Shown: positions 44,946 to 54,200 of the stretch, in pieces
Layout of the letters: the number at the start of each line of letters is the position of its first letter
Position numbering within the stretch: the stretch's first letter is position 1
Assembly (NCBI RefSeq): GCF_003837805.1
Contig: NZ_RQIT01000023.1
Coordinates: 57,969-121,968, forward strand
Direction: 5' to 3'
DNA length: 64,000 nt
Origin: Bradyrhizobium sp. RP6
Lineage (GTDB): Bacteria > Pseudomonadota > Alphaproteobacteria > Rhizobiales > Xanthobacteraceae
Position numbers and translations under genes: made by a program
Notes under the pieces: model-generated
Database searches by the model: none
Told to the model about the DNA's origin: nothing
The model's input: the letters and a program-made list of their open reading frames with translations, nothing else

Positions 44946-45209
44946 ATGGAGAGCGGAACGATGAGTCAGGCGAAGGCGAAGCCCGATGAGGGCGCGAAGT
45001 ACATTCTCAACATCGAAGGGGAGGAATTTCCCTGGGACGAGGACACGATCACGACCGAGCAGATTGCCGAGCTGGGCGGCTGGGACAGCTCGCAGGGCGT
45101 GATCGAGGTCGACCAGCACAACGTCGAACGGACGCTTGCGCCGGGCGAGGTCATCGCGATCAAGCCGGGCCAGGGATTCGGCAAGAAGCACCGCTGGAAG
45201 CGTGGGTGA
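44946..45209 (+). CDS. Ubiquitin-like modifier, Multi_ubiq-type single domain
   Basis: An 87-residue protein with one beta-grasp domain. Strand patterns ILNIEGEEFPWDEDTITTEQ and IAELGGWDSSQGVIEVDQ match the bacterial Multi_ubiq family, and the chain ends in HRWKRG with a natural C-terminal glycine. It would be adenylated by the E1-like enzyme encoded three genes on without prior trimming. Many relatives carry two or more tandem domains; this one has a single domain. TTAGGAG precedes the ATG at 44946; another ATG at 44961 is possible. The next gene starts on its stop codon. Confidence 0.8.
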   Translation: MESGTMSQAKAKPDEGAKYILNIEGEEFPWDEDTITTEQIAELGGWDSSQGVIEVDQHNVERTLAPGEVIAIKPGQGFGKKHRWKRG

Positions 45210-45616
45210 TGCGCGCGCGTATTAGCCACGAGCTGGCCCTGCTGCGCCGCCACTTCGGCGACGTCGAGCACGCTGAATCGAACGGGGAAGACTGGTTCAG
45301 GATTCCCCGTTACGTGCTGCCCGAAGGCTGGCGCATCGGCGACAAGGCGGTGAGCGAGCTGCCGGTCTGTTTTCTGATCAAGGGCAACTACCCCGGCGAT
45401 GCGCCTTACGGATTTCTCACGCCCGCCGGACTGAATTTCAAAGGCGCCGCTCCGAATAACACGGGCGCTCCACCGTCGCCGCCGCCCTTCTCCGGCGAGT
45501 GGCTGCATTTCTCGTGGTCGGTGGAGAATTGGTCGGCAACCGCCGACATGGGCAAGGGCTCGAACCTGCTGGCGTGGGTGCGGAGTTTCATGGTGCGATT
45601 GCAGGAGGAGGCATGA
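45209..45616 (+). CDS. E2-like protein (prokaryotic E2 family E)
   Basis: A 135-residue E2/UBC-fold protein. The order of motifs matches: an N-terminal helix (ELALLRRHFGDVEH), strands with RIPRYVLPEGW, the YPGDAPYGFLTPAGL turn in place of the canonical YPxxPP, a proline-rich loop (NNTGAPPSPPPF) and WLHFSW...NLLAWVRSFMVRL. The only cysteine lies in LPVCFLI, before the YPGDAP turn, not at the usual catalytic place, so transfer may not use a classical E2 thioester. The ATG shares its A with the Ubl stop (TGATG). Assignment is by pattern memory. Confidence 0.65.
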   Translation: MRARISHELALLRRHFGDVEHAESNGEDWFRIPRYVLPEGWRIGDKAVSELPVCFLIKGNYPGDAPYGFLTPAGLNFKGAAPNNTGAPPSPPPFSGEWLHFSWSVENWSATADMGKGSNLLAWVRSFMVRLQEEA

Positions 45617-46128
45617 AGGCATTTTTGAAGTTGGAGAACGGCGCGCTCGATGATTTGATGGCGCACCTGCTGCCGTCTGGCTCCGAAGAAGAGCAAGCGG
45701 CGTTCCTGTTTGCCCGCGCCGTGTGCAGCGATCATCAGGTCACTTTCGAGGTCGCGGAAACGAAGAAGCTCGGTCCTGGCGACTTCATCGTGCAGCAGGA
45801 CGACTATCTGGAACTGGCCGATGAAACGCGCTCCGCGTTGATCAAGCGCGCGCACGATATCGACACGTCGCTCGTGGAATTGCACTCGCATCCCGGCCCA
45901 TGGCCCGCCGGCTTCTCTTACGCCGATCGCCTTGGGCTGCAGGAGACCGTGCCGCACATGTGGTGGCGGCTCAAGAAGCGCCCCTATCTCGCCATCGTCG
46001 TCGCGAAGTCCGGGTTCGACGCCCTGCTCTGGCTCAACAATCCGAAGATCCCGCGTCCGCTGGACGGGATTGTCGAGGGCAGTCGCGTGCTCAAACCGAC
46101 CAACTTTTCTCTGGGAGGCTGGGGATGA
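45613..46128 (+). CDS. JAB/MPN-domain deubiquitinase-like metalloprotease
   Basis: A 171-residue JAMM-type protein. The zinc site HSHP...SYAD is intact (VELHSHPGPWPAGFSYADRL, about residue 94), one residue longer between histidine and serine than Rpn11, and an upstream glutamate is available in the N-terminal sheet. Such proteins remove Ubl from targets or trim precursors; since this Ubl already ends in glycine, removal from targets is more likely. GGAGGAGG precedes the ATG, which overlaps the E2-like stop by 4 nt. Confidence 0.82.
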   Translation: MKAFLKLENGALDDLMAHLLPSGSEEEQAAFLFARAVCSDHQVTFEVAETKKLGPGDFIVQQDDYLELADETRSALIKRAHDIDTSLVELHSHPGPWPAGFSYADRLGLQETVPHMWWRLKKRPYLAIVVAKSGFDALLWLNNPKIPRPLDGIVEGSRVLKPTNFSLGGWG

Positions 46129-47009
46129 GCGATCTTCCTGCCCGTTACGACCGCAACATCCGACTCTTCGGCGAGGAAGGCCAGAGCAAGCTGCGAGCCA
46201 CGAACGTCGCGGTCATCGGCGTCGGCGGCCTCGGCAGCCCACTCGTCCAGCACCTCGCCCTGCTCGGCGTCAGCGGCATCACTCCGGTCGACGACGAGGA
46301 ACTTGACGAGACGAATCGCAACCGCTTCGTCGGCGCAAGACATGACGATCCCGTTCCTGGCAGTCCGAAAGTCGAACTGGCCGCGCGTCTTGTACACGAG
46401 ATCGATCCCACCATTCGCGTCACGCCGGTAAGGGCAAGCCTGATCAGCGAAGAAGTGTTCGCTACCGTGAAGCAGGCCGATTGGGTATTTGGCTGCTTCG
46501 ATGAGGACGGCCCGCGCGCGATTCTGAACGAATTGTGCGCCGCCTACGCGAAGTCCTATATCGATCTCGCCTCGGACGTACCGGAGGAAGGCGTCTACGG
46601 CGGACGCATCTGCGTCGCATGGCAGGGCGGCGGCTGCCTGCACTGCCTAGATGCTCTCGATCCGCGCGATGTCGAAGCATACCTGAGCACGGACGCCGAA
46701 AAGGCGGGCCGCGCCGCGATCTACGGTGTGCCGGTGGAGGTGGTGCGCGAGACCGGGCCTTCCGTGTCCCCCATCAACGGCGTCGCCGCCGCGCTCGCCG
46801 CAACCGAGTTCATGGTCGCCGTCACCGGCATGAGAGAGCCGCAGCGCCTGATCAACTATTACGGCCACGTACCAAAACTCACCACGGCAAAGCCGAAACC
46901 GGATTGCTATTACTGCAAGGGAATTCGCGGAAAGCCGCAAGACGCCGATGCCGAACGCTTCCTGCGGATGCCGCATCTTCGCGAAAGGCGGCGGAAGCAG
47001 ACGCGCTGA
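46125..47009 (+). CDS. E1-like ThiF-family activating enzyme
   Basis: A 294-residue adenylating enzyme. The Rossmann ATP site is VIGVGGLGSPLVQHLALLG (about 31-49), with the acidic strand VDDEELDETNRNR and the arginine finger in NRNRFVG. Structural zinc cysteines are CLHC (about 171) and CYYC (about 260). It would activate the C-terminal glycine of the Ubl. The ATG overlaps the JAB stop by 4 nt, making Ubl, E2, JAB and E1 one coupled unit. Its length is typical for ThiF/MoeB-like E1s without a separate catalytic-cysteine domain. Confidence 0.85.
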   Translation: MSDLPARYDRNIRLFGEEGQSKLRATNVAVIGVGGLGSPLVQHLALLGVSGITPVDDEELDETNRNRFVGARHDDPVPGSPKVELAARLVHEIDPTIRVTPVRASLISEEVFATVKQADWVFGCFDEDGPRAILNELCAAYAKSYIDLASDVPEEGVYGGRICVAWQGGGCLHCLDALDPRDVEAYLSTDAEKAGRAAIYGVPVEVVRETGPSVSPINGVAAALAATEFMVAVTGMREPQRLINYYGHVPKLTTAKPKPDCYYCKGIRGKPQDADAERFLRMPHLRERRRKQTR

Positions 47010-47337
47010 ATCGGCGAACCCGGAGCGTAGCACAGCGACTCTTGGGCAAGTCTCGAGCGCTGCGGAGATTAGCCATGCTATTCGCCGCATCTTTTGCGGA
47101 GAATGCGGGCGCTCCGGTGCTCCTAGCGGCCATTTATTCGGCCCGAATTAGGGCCAAGGAATCTTCCCGAACGCGTTGGACATCTTCGTGGAAGGCGAGC
47201 TGTCGTCGTCAACGGCCGGCCCCTGACTGTCACGCTGGAAGGAACGACCAACGCCGTTTACTTCGTAAAGCGTCAGAATGCGATCTGACGTGAATCGCTT
47301 GCGTTCGCCTCCCCGCGGCCTGGGGGGCAAAGCACCC
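47010..47337. other. Gap after the E1 gene with a possible gene remnant
   Basis: No intact gene. Between about 47161 and 47288 two plus-strand frames look protein-like: one reads FPNALDIFVEGELSSS, the other VVVNGRPLTVTLEGTTNAVY and ends at the TGA 47286-47288. A single frameshift would join them, so this may be the end of a lost gene. The convergent helicase gene stops at 47338. Confidence 0.3.
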
Positions 47338-50300
47338 CTAAATACCTAGAAGCTCTTTCAGCTGAAGTTGAATTGATGCCGAGTCGATACCGCGTTCTTC
47401 GCTAGTCGTTACAAGTATCCCCGACTCGCCGCCGCCTTCCTCACTCGGAAGGACGCCTTGCGCCCGGTACCAATCGAGCTTGTTCTGCCAGCGGCGGCGA
47501 TACGCTGGCTCGGCCATCATCCCGAGGTGTTCTAGAAAAATTCTCTGACCAGTTTCGGCGTCGTCGATCGTGAAGTCCGGATAGCGGACGCTTCCGTCGC
47601 GACCGGTGAAGGGCTGTTCATAAGCGTACGGAATATCAAGCCCGTGAAGCAGATTAGCGATTATTACCTCCGACTTTGATCGGACGAGCTCGCCCCTGGC
47701 AGTGCGGTGAATCAATCCGTCCTCAAGGAACTTGCCGACGTATTCGACCGGCCTCGGGTCTCTGAACAGGTTGGTGATTCGGCGGAATGTCTCCGAATGC
47801 TCGGCAGATGATAGCTTCAGAAGGGCGCGGACGTCGCCTTGATGAAGGATAACCACATGCTCCCGTTGGCGGGTCAGAGCCGTATAGAGCAATTCCCGCG
47901 ACAGCAGCCGACACGGATTCGGGACCACCACAAAGGTAACACCGAACTCACTGCCCTGAGCTTTGTGAATGGTTAGCGCATAAGCTAACTCCAGAGGCGC
48001 ATCGCCTTCGTCGCCGAAATCACGCTCTGCGAACCCGTATTTGAAGCCGAGTTGAGACGAAAACTCGATCTCCATCTTCCAAGGCAAGCCTTTCGGCTTC
48101 CAATTTTTTCCCTTGAATTGCCCCACGACGAGTCCGATTTCGCCGTTGGCCAAATAGGGTTTGTCGACCTTGGGATACACGTCGTAGCGTCGCGCATTTG
48201 AAATATTGATGACCTTGTCCCCGTACAGAATGCCTTGTGGTCCTAAAGGCTTGCACGTCTTACGGTCCCAATGCCTTTCGGGTTCCGCCCAGGCGCGAGA
48301 CTGTCGGCGAAACGATTTCTGCAACCATCGGTTCAGACCGTCGACACCGGTCTCACCTGCGCGCACCGGCGATAGGATTTGCCAGGATTCAACGTCGACG
48401 CCCCCGCCCCTTCGGCGCTCGACGCCTTCCGCGTCGGGCTCACTCCTCGAAAGATTGAAATACACAACGTCGTTGTAGAGGCGACCTCCCAAACTTACTT
48501 CAAAGAATGCACTGTCAGCAGCACCGGCCGGGACTTCGCTTTCCGCTATCGTGCGGACTGCAGTCTTGATCTCCGCGAGTAGTTTCGATTGCAGATCAAC
48601 ATCGCTCTCCCATCGGATTGCACGGATACCGATGGCTTTGCCGGACGCCAGTCGATCCCACGCTTCATCGGCACCGGGATCTGGCGCTTCATTTCCGAAC
48701 CAACGAGAGAGAATGATGTCATCCCGCACGCCGCGAGTGCTCGCGTTCATCTGCTCGGTCTGGCGGCGGACGATCTTCAGTTCGGCATAGCCTCGCGGCC
48801 CCTTAGCGGCCTCTTTCGAGCCGTTCGCTGCAACAAAAGCGACAATATCGACGAATGGCCGTCCGGCTCCTATTGGCGGCAGTTGTCTGGGATCGCCTAC
48901 TAGAATCAAACGTTCTACGGCCGTGGTCTCGATAGCATCAAGAGTTGCAGCAAGCTGATCTTCGGTTAACATTGAAGATTCATCGATGACTACAGTCTTG
49001 AAGCCCCGCTCTCGGTTAGGAGCGTCCGTGACGCTGTAACTGCCCGTTTCCGGATTGTATCGCCCGAGACCTAACAGGAACTGTGCGAGCGTAAACGCTT
49101 GAGCGTTCTTCGCGCGCTTCTGCATCTGGACCCGCGCCTTGCCTGTGGGCGCAAGCAGAAGGACACCGCCTTCGGCGATCGATGGAAGGGAAAGCAGCGC
49201 GGTGAGGAGACTCGTCTTACCGGTCCCTGCTGGGCCGATCAGCACTGAAAATCTCGACCGATAAAGTTCCTCTAGTGCCGCTGCTTTCTCGCGCCGGGCG
49301 AGCTCTTCCGTCTCAGGATCTGTCGCTTCCGCAAACGGTGGCAGTTGTTTATCGATCAGCGCACGCCAATTGTAATCGCCTGCGTGGATCTTACCCGCTA
49401 GACGCCGCTTCACGCGGGCAGCAATCAGCTCTCGGGATCGATCGTATTCTTTCAGCTGCCAGGCAGGTGCGCCATCTGCAATCTGCGCCGGCGTCAACCG
49501 CTCGCGCAACGACGTGCCGAATGCCTCCACCCAATCGCCGCCTATGCTGCAACGAGGTACAACGTCCAAATCACGCACCCTCTGAACGAGCCACGACTGT
49601 GGCAAGAGGGTGTGGCCTTGACCGGCCGCCTCGTCGAGCGTTGCCATACATAACGCCCGAACGCGCCGGGGGTCGATGGCCTCGGAGCAACGCGATGGTT
49701 CTGGAATTGGAAGGGCTTCCGATACTGTAGCGTCGGGGAAAAGACCGCGATCGATCGTTTTCACCGAAATCGCGTCGATGCGTGCCCTATCATCCTCGAA
49801 GCACCGATATGGATTGGCGATAATCTCCGCGTCGCTTGCCACAATTCCGGCGCGGGCGCGTTCTTCTGGCACAAACCAGCGCGTCGCTTGGTCGGACGAA
49901 ATCTCGAAGCGCGCAAGCAACTTCAGCAAAGCGCGCCGTTCCGGCTTAAGGCCGTCCCATAATTTTGCGGCACTTGGGCCTATGGTGGACGCGAGGTCGG
50001 CCGGCAGCGACTTCGGATCGTGGAGGACTTTGCCGGTCGCCGGCCAGGGATCCCGGACTTCGTTAGAACCATCCGCGTGAAGCTGCTGTCCTATGGCGTG
50101 GGCAACCAGAGTCCCATGGGTCAGTCCAAATGCTGTGAGCGCCGAGCCGAGACCAGGAAACGCTCCTCGAAGGCGCCATAGCCTATTAAGTTGCGCATCA
50201 ACCCACTCACGAGCGACGTGCCAATTGCCCGGCACGAGTTTCTCCAGCTTCTCCAACAAGGAAGCGCATGAGAGAAGTACAGTAATTGCCTGATCGTGAG

Positions 50301-51153
50301 TGACATGCTCGGAACCCATCGAGAAAGCATCCCAATGCTCATCGGGAGCATGCAGGACCAAGCTCGCCAGATCGACATTTGGATCCTTTGCCGCAAGTTC
50401 GAGCAGATCGTGATAGGGCAACAGAAAGCCATCGTCAATCGTCGGACGAATGGAATGATGTAGATTGCCCTCCCACAGCACACAGCGCATCCCATCAGAT
50501 GGCGCATCTTTCTCGTAAGCATACTCGACAGGGAGATCGACCCTGAGAACGCGACCAATACCGACAATTGCCCGCCTGCCATCTTCAGTCAGTGGGGTAC
50601 GTTTCGCGTAGAAGAAGACAAGCGATTCTTCGGGCTTGATCGCTCCAAAAAACGTCTCCAGCATCGCAAGCTGATTGCGGCGTTCCTGCACCCACAACTT
50701 GTCGAAGGCTAGGTCTGGCTCCAATTCAGGCCTGAAGCCAATTTTATACTGCTCCGCCTTGGCCGGAATGCCTGTCTCGGCGTTCTTCATCATCCACGCG
50801 AAAGGAACCGCCGCCGCAGAATATGCTGGGTGATGGAATTGACTCCCTACAAAATGTTTGTAGAGCGGATCGTGGCTGTACGGATGTTTAACGCTGCGCG
50901 AATAGCCGAAGGGCGACATGAAAGCGCCCCGCTCTGCTGCGCAAGCTGGCAATCCGACTCCGTCCGCATTCCAGGCCTTGCCTGCGATCCCAGCTTCGAA
51001 ATCATCCTCTTTCGTTTCGGCAATCCGAGGGAGAATCAAACACGATGTATTGCCGCGCGGATTGGTACACACTTTGCCTGCCCATCGCCCGTCGTGCCAC
51101 GGCACCCGAACGGAAACGTGCATTGTCGGCAACTGCCTCGCGCCTTGGATCAT
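47338..51153 (-). CDS. RecD-like SF1 helicase with C-terminal PD-(D/E)xK nuclease-like domain
   Basis: A 1,271-residue protein. The first 600 residues are a large N-terminal region without a family I know. The helicase core has Walker A IGPAGTGKTSLL (about 630), Walker B TVVIDESSMLTEDQ, LVGDPRQLPPIGAG and the UvrD_C_2 motif ALTIHKAQGSEFG with TALTRQREHVVIL. The last 110 residues (about 1157-1250) read SKSEVIIANLL...YPDFTI...FLEHLGM, a Vsr/PD-(D/E)xK nuclease pattern. It likely unwinds and cuts foreign DNA. It is the last gene of the four-gene minus-strand operon, 87 bp after the methylase. GGGGGG precedes the ATG. Confidence 0.8.
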   Translation of the reverse strand: MIQGARQLPTMHVSVRVPWHDGRWAGKVCTNPRGNTSCLILPRIAETKEDDFEAGIAGKAWNADGVGLPACAAERGAFMSPFGYSRSVKHPYSHDPLYKHFVGSQFHHPAYSAAAVPFAWMMKNAETGIPAKAEQYKIGFRPELEPDLAFDKLWVQERRNQLAMLETFFGAIKPEESLVFFYAKRTPLTEDGRRAIVGIGRVLRVDLPVEYAYEKDAPSDGMRCVLWEGNLHHSIRPTIDDGFLLPYHDLLELAAKDPNVDLASLVLHAPDEHWDAFSMGSEHVTHDQAITVLLSCASLLEKLEKLVPGNWHVAREWVDAQLNRLWRLRGAFPGLGSALTAFGLTHGTLVAHAIGQQLHADGSNEVRDPWPATGKVLHDPKSLPADLASTIGPSAAKLWDGLKPERRALLKLLARFEISSDQATRWFVPEERARAGIVASDAEIIANPYRCFEDDRARIDAISVKTIDRGLFPDATVSEALPIPEPSRCSEAIDPRRVRALCMATLDEAAGQGHTLLPQSWLVQRVRDLDVVPRCSIGGDWVEAFGTSLRERLTPAQIADGAPAWQLKEYDRSRELIAARVKRRLAGKIHAGDYNWRALIDKQLPPFAEATDPETEELARREKAAALEELYRSRFSVLIGPAGTGKTSLLTALLSLPSIAEGGVLLLAPTGKARVQMQKRAKNAQAFTLAQFLLGLGRYNPETGSYSVTDAPNRERGFKTVVIDESSMLTEDQLAATLDAIETTAVERLILVGDPRQLPPIGAGRPFVDIVAFVAANGSKEAAKGPRGYAELKIVRRQTEQMNASTRGVRDDIILSRWFGNEAPDPGADEAWDRLASGKAIGIRAIRWESDVDLQSKLLAEIKTAVRTIAESEVPAGAADSAFFEVSLGGRLYNDVVYFNLSRSEPDAEGVERRRGGGVDVESWQILSPVRAGETGVDGLNRWLQKSFRRQSRAWAEPERHWDRKTCKPLGPQGILYGDKVINISNARRYDVYPKVDKPYLANGEIGLVVGQFKGKNWKPKGLPWKMEIEFSSQLGFKYGFAERDFGDEGDAPLELAYALTIHKAQGSEFGVTFVVVPNPCRLLSRELLYTALTRQREHVVILHQGDVRALLKLSSAEHSETFRRITNLFRDPRPVEYVGKFLEDGLIHRTARGELVRSKSEVIIANLLHGLDIPYAYEQPFTGRDGSVRYPDFTIDDAETGQRIFLEHLGMMAEPAYRRRWQNKLDWYRAQGVLPSEEGGGESGILVTTSEERGIDSASIQLQLKELLGI

Positions 51154-51240
51154 AAGCCCCCCGTTACGATGAATGTTTTTTCAGCGCCCAGCAAAGCCCC
51201 ATTGGAGCGGGACTATCACGCCACACGTGAACCAGAAGAC

Positions 51241-54200
51241 TCAATCGGATCTTCGGATCTCTGAACCAGCGCTCTCCAACCGACCCTCTCGCAGTAATCC
51301 ATTGATCAACGATCGCGCAGCATCTTCTATCGCTGGTCCGGTCCGGCGGTATCCCATCCACCGAGCGAACGCGCGGACAGCCTCTTCGCGTGCGGTCCAC
51401 TGCCGCCCCTGCAAAGAAGCCAGGAATTGCTCTTTCAGAAAGTCGCGGTCGTACTCTTCAATTGCTCGCGCGAATAGACGGACGACCCCGCGATCGCTCG
51501 CGGTAATTCCCCGCCGTACAGCCGCCCGCATGGCACCATCGAGTTCGTCATAAATCCGGGCTCCTGTGCGCTGGTAACCCAGCTCTCGCGCAAGCGCATC
51601 GATTGCCGCCTCCCGTTCTCGCTTTTGGCCGTCGCCGAACAGATGGCGAATTCTGCAAATCAAGTCCTCCCGATCCAACTCGTCCGGTTCCGTACACCGA
51701 GCATCGAGATCGACCGATGCGGCCGGGTCGTAGGACGTCGTATCGGGTTCGGCCGCTTGCAGAAGCCGCGACGGGACCGTCCGATATGCAGGAGCCGCCG
51801 AGTTCGGATGCCGCAGGGTCGTCACATTGCCCGCATCTCCGTCGATGGTGATAGTCTGGCCCTGCGCGTTCCCTTGTACGAATGCACCTGGCCAGCCACC
51901 GTGTGCGTCTATGACCTCGTCAATCCTCCTCATTATGCGGATTGTCTCTGCGAGAGCGGCTATGATCTTTTGGTAGTGCTCAATGTCCTCCTTAGAGAGC
52001 GTGCGGCCTTTGCGGTCTTTGAGCCATTTCTCGCAGACCTGATATCCGCCGATCTGGAAGGCCCAGACGTCTTCACGAACGCCACGGAAGCCTATCGTCT
52101 GAGCTTTGTCGATCCAGACGGTCTCCTGAGACCACGAGACTTTTTCCATTTCTGGATTGCGTTCGCCAATGAACTCGGTGATCGACGGCGCAAGCTTGGG
52201 CGAGTCTAAGACATGCAACGCGCTAAGTTCCCCACCGAGGCCGACCAACGCGCGGAACAACTCTAGACTTCCGGTCAACGGCACACGCGGAAAATCTACC
52301 TTCAGAAACTCGGCGTAGCGGCTTCGGTAGACAGGACTGTGAAGTAACGCATAGATGTAATTGAATATATCTTCTGGGGCCATTCCGGCCGGAAGACCGT
52401 ACGCGCCGACGGTCTCCAGTGAAAGAGCGGATGCGAGGGAACGGAGAAATGAAGGCGCCAAATTTGGTCGTCTCTCGCCGTCCCCTTTCAGCAGGGTCTT
52501 TGGTTCGTCATCAGCAACCAATAGCCAAAGTGGACAAAGGTAGTTCACTTCTTTCAATGAGACCGAGTGATGGCCGATAATTCCTGCAGTGCAGAAGACG
52601 TGATTAAATTGACCAATCTCGACACTGCGCGAAACCGCAAGCCCCACGTTGGGTTCTCCCACCATGTTACTCATCACTTTCCGACATGGCGAAGCATAGA
52701 ATCCTCGTGAGTTACCCGTGTAATACGTAAATCTGCTATCAAATGGTCGATACAGAATGGGACAAATCTTCTTCTTGGAGGGCCCGCTTGCTTGAACATC
52801 GGCCTGTGCAGTTGCGACACGCCAGTCCCGCGCGTCCTTGCCAAGCCCGTATTTAGCCCTCGCTTCTTCAGGAGCTAACGAAGCAAAGTCTCTGACGCGC
52901 TTCCACAGAGCATCAGCATCAAAGTCCACCGTCATCGAATCTCGCGCCATCACCACACCAACACCGTTGATGGGGAAGATGTCGGTCACTTTCCAGCCCG
53001 AGTCGTACTCTAAACGAAAGTCGATATTCTGGGGCTCTAAGAAGTAAAATGGCGAGTCTGGCTTTAGCGACGTAAACGCATTATCGTTTCCGTCATGCTT
53101 TCCAAGCCAAGCATATTTGTATTCGCGAGAACCCCACAGATCCGCGTATTCTACAATAGCATTGGCGCCGATCCGAACGCCGAGACAAATGGCGACACCT
53201 TGTCGAATGTCAAAGACATTTCTGTCTTCGGAGCCATCGGGCGCACGTTCCTTTTTGTTCGCGTTTCCATGAAGGTTCAATACACGCAGTCGGGAGAATG
53301 TCGTCAGAAGACTCTGGCGCATTCCCCGGAACGTCGGGTTATCGAGATACCCGTGATTCGTTATGTAGCCGATAACGCCGGCGCCCGTGCCATCTATTGT
53401 CGCCTGCGCTTTGCGGATGAACTTCACGTAGTCGTCCTGCAGCCAGAGTTTACGTTCGTTCAACGCTTCCCCGTCAACAACCTTGTAAGCGTCAACAATA
53501 CGCTGCGCGTATTCCGTCATGTTAGACGAAATGCCGGCATACGGGGGATTGCCAATAACGACGGTGAAGCGCTTGCTCCGCTTGATTTCGTTCACAGCCG
53601 CCGCCTCATGAGCGAGCGCCCCGAACCCGATAAGTGGGAGCTGCTTCACCCATGGTTCGAGAGCGTTGCTGAGATAGATTCGAGCGCGCTCTTCAGTAGC
53701 AAAGAGATAACCAGTCTCGGCGAGTTTGAGGCTGATCTTCATGTGCGCGATGGCGTAGGGAGCCATCATTAGCTCATATGCATGGAGGCGCGGCAGCAGG
53801 TGCTCCGGCACGTAGTCATTCCACGCCGCGTTTTGTTGACCTTCGCTAAGACCCAGCTGGCGCCACTTCAGGGAAAGCGTACGATAAATAACGTCAATGA
53901 CTTCGACGAGAAACGTCGCGGTACCGGTTGCCGGGTCTAGGATCTGGACGAAGGGCTCTTCAGGCGCAATCGTGCGCGTCTCGCCAGGCTCGTCGCTAAC
54001 AAGCGGGAGTTTCAGGTTGGGATGCCTTTTCAGCATCTCGCCCCAAGTTGCGGTGTCTGCGAGCCCATCGGCAAGATCGAATTCGGCCCGCAATAGTTCG
54101 TGGACACCGCGGACAATGTAGGAAACGACCGGTTGTGGGGTGTAGAAGACGCCGCGCTGAACTTTGAGCTGCTTATTATATTCATGCAAGAACAGCTCGT

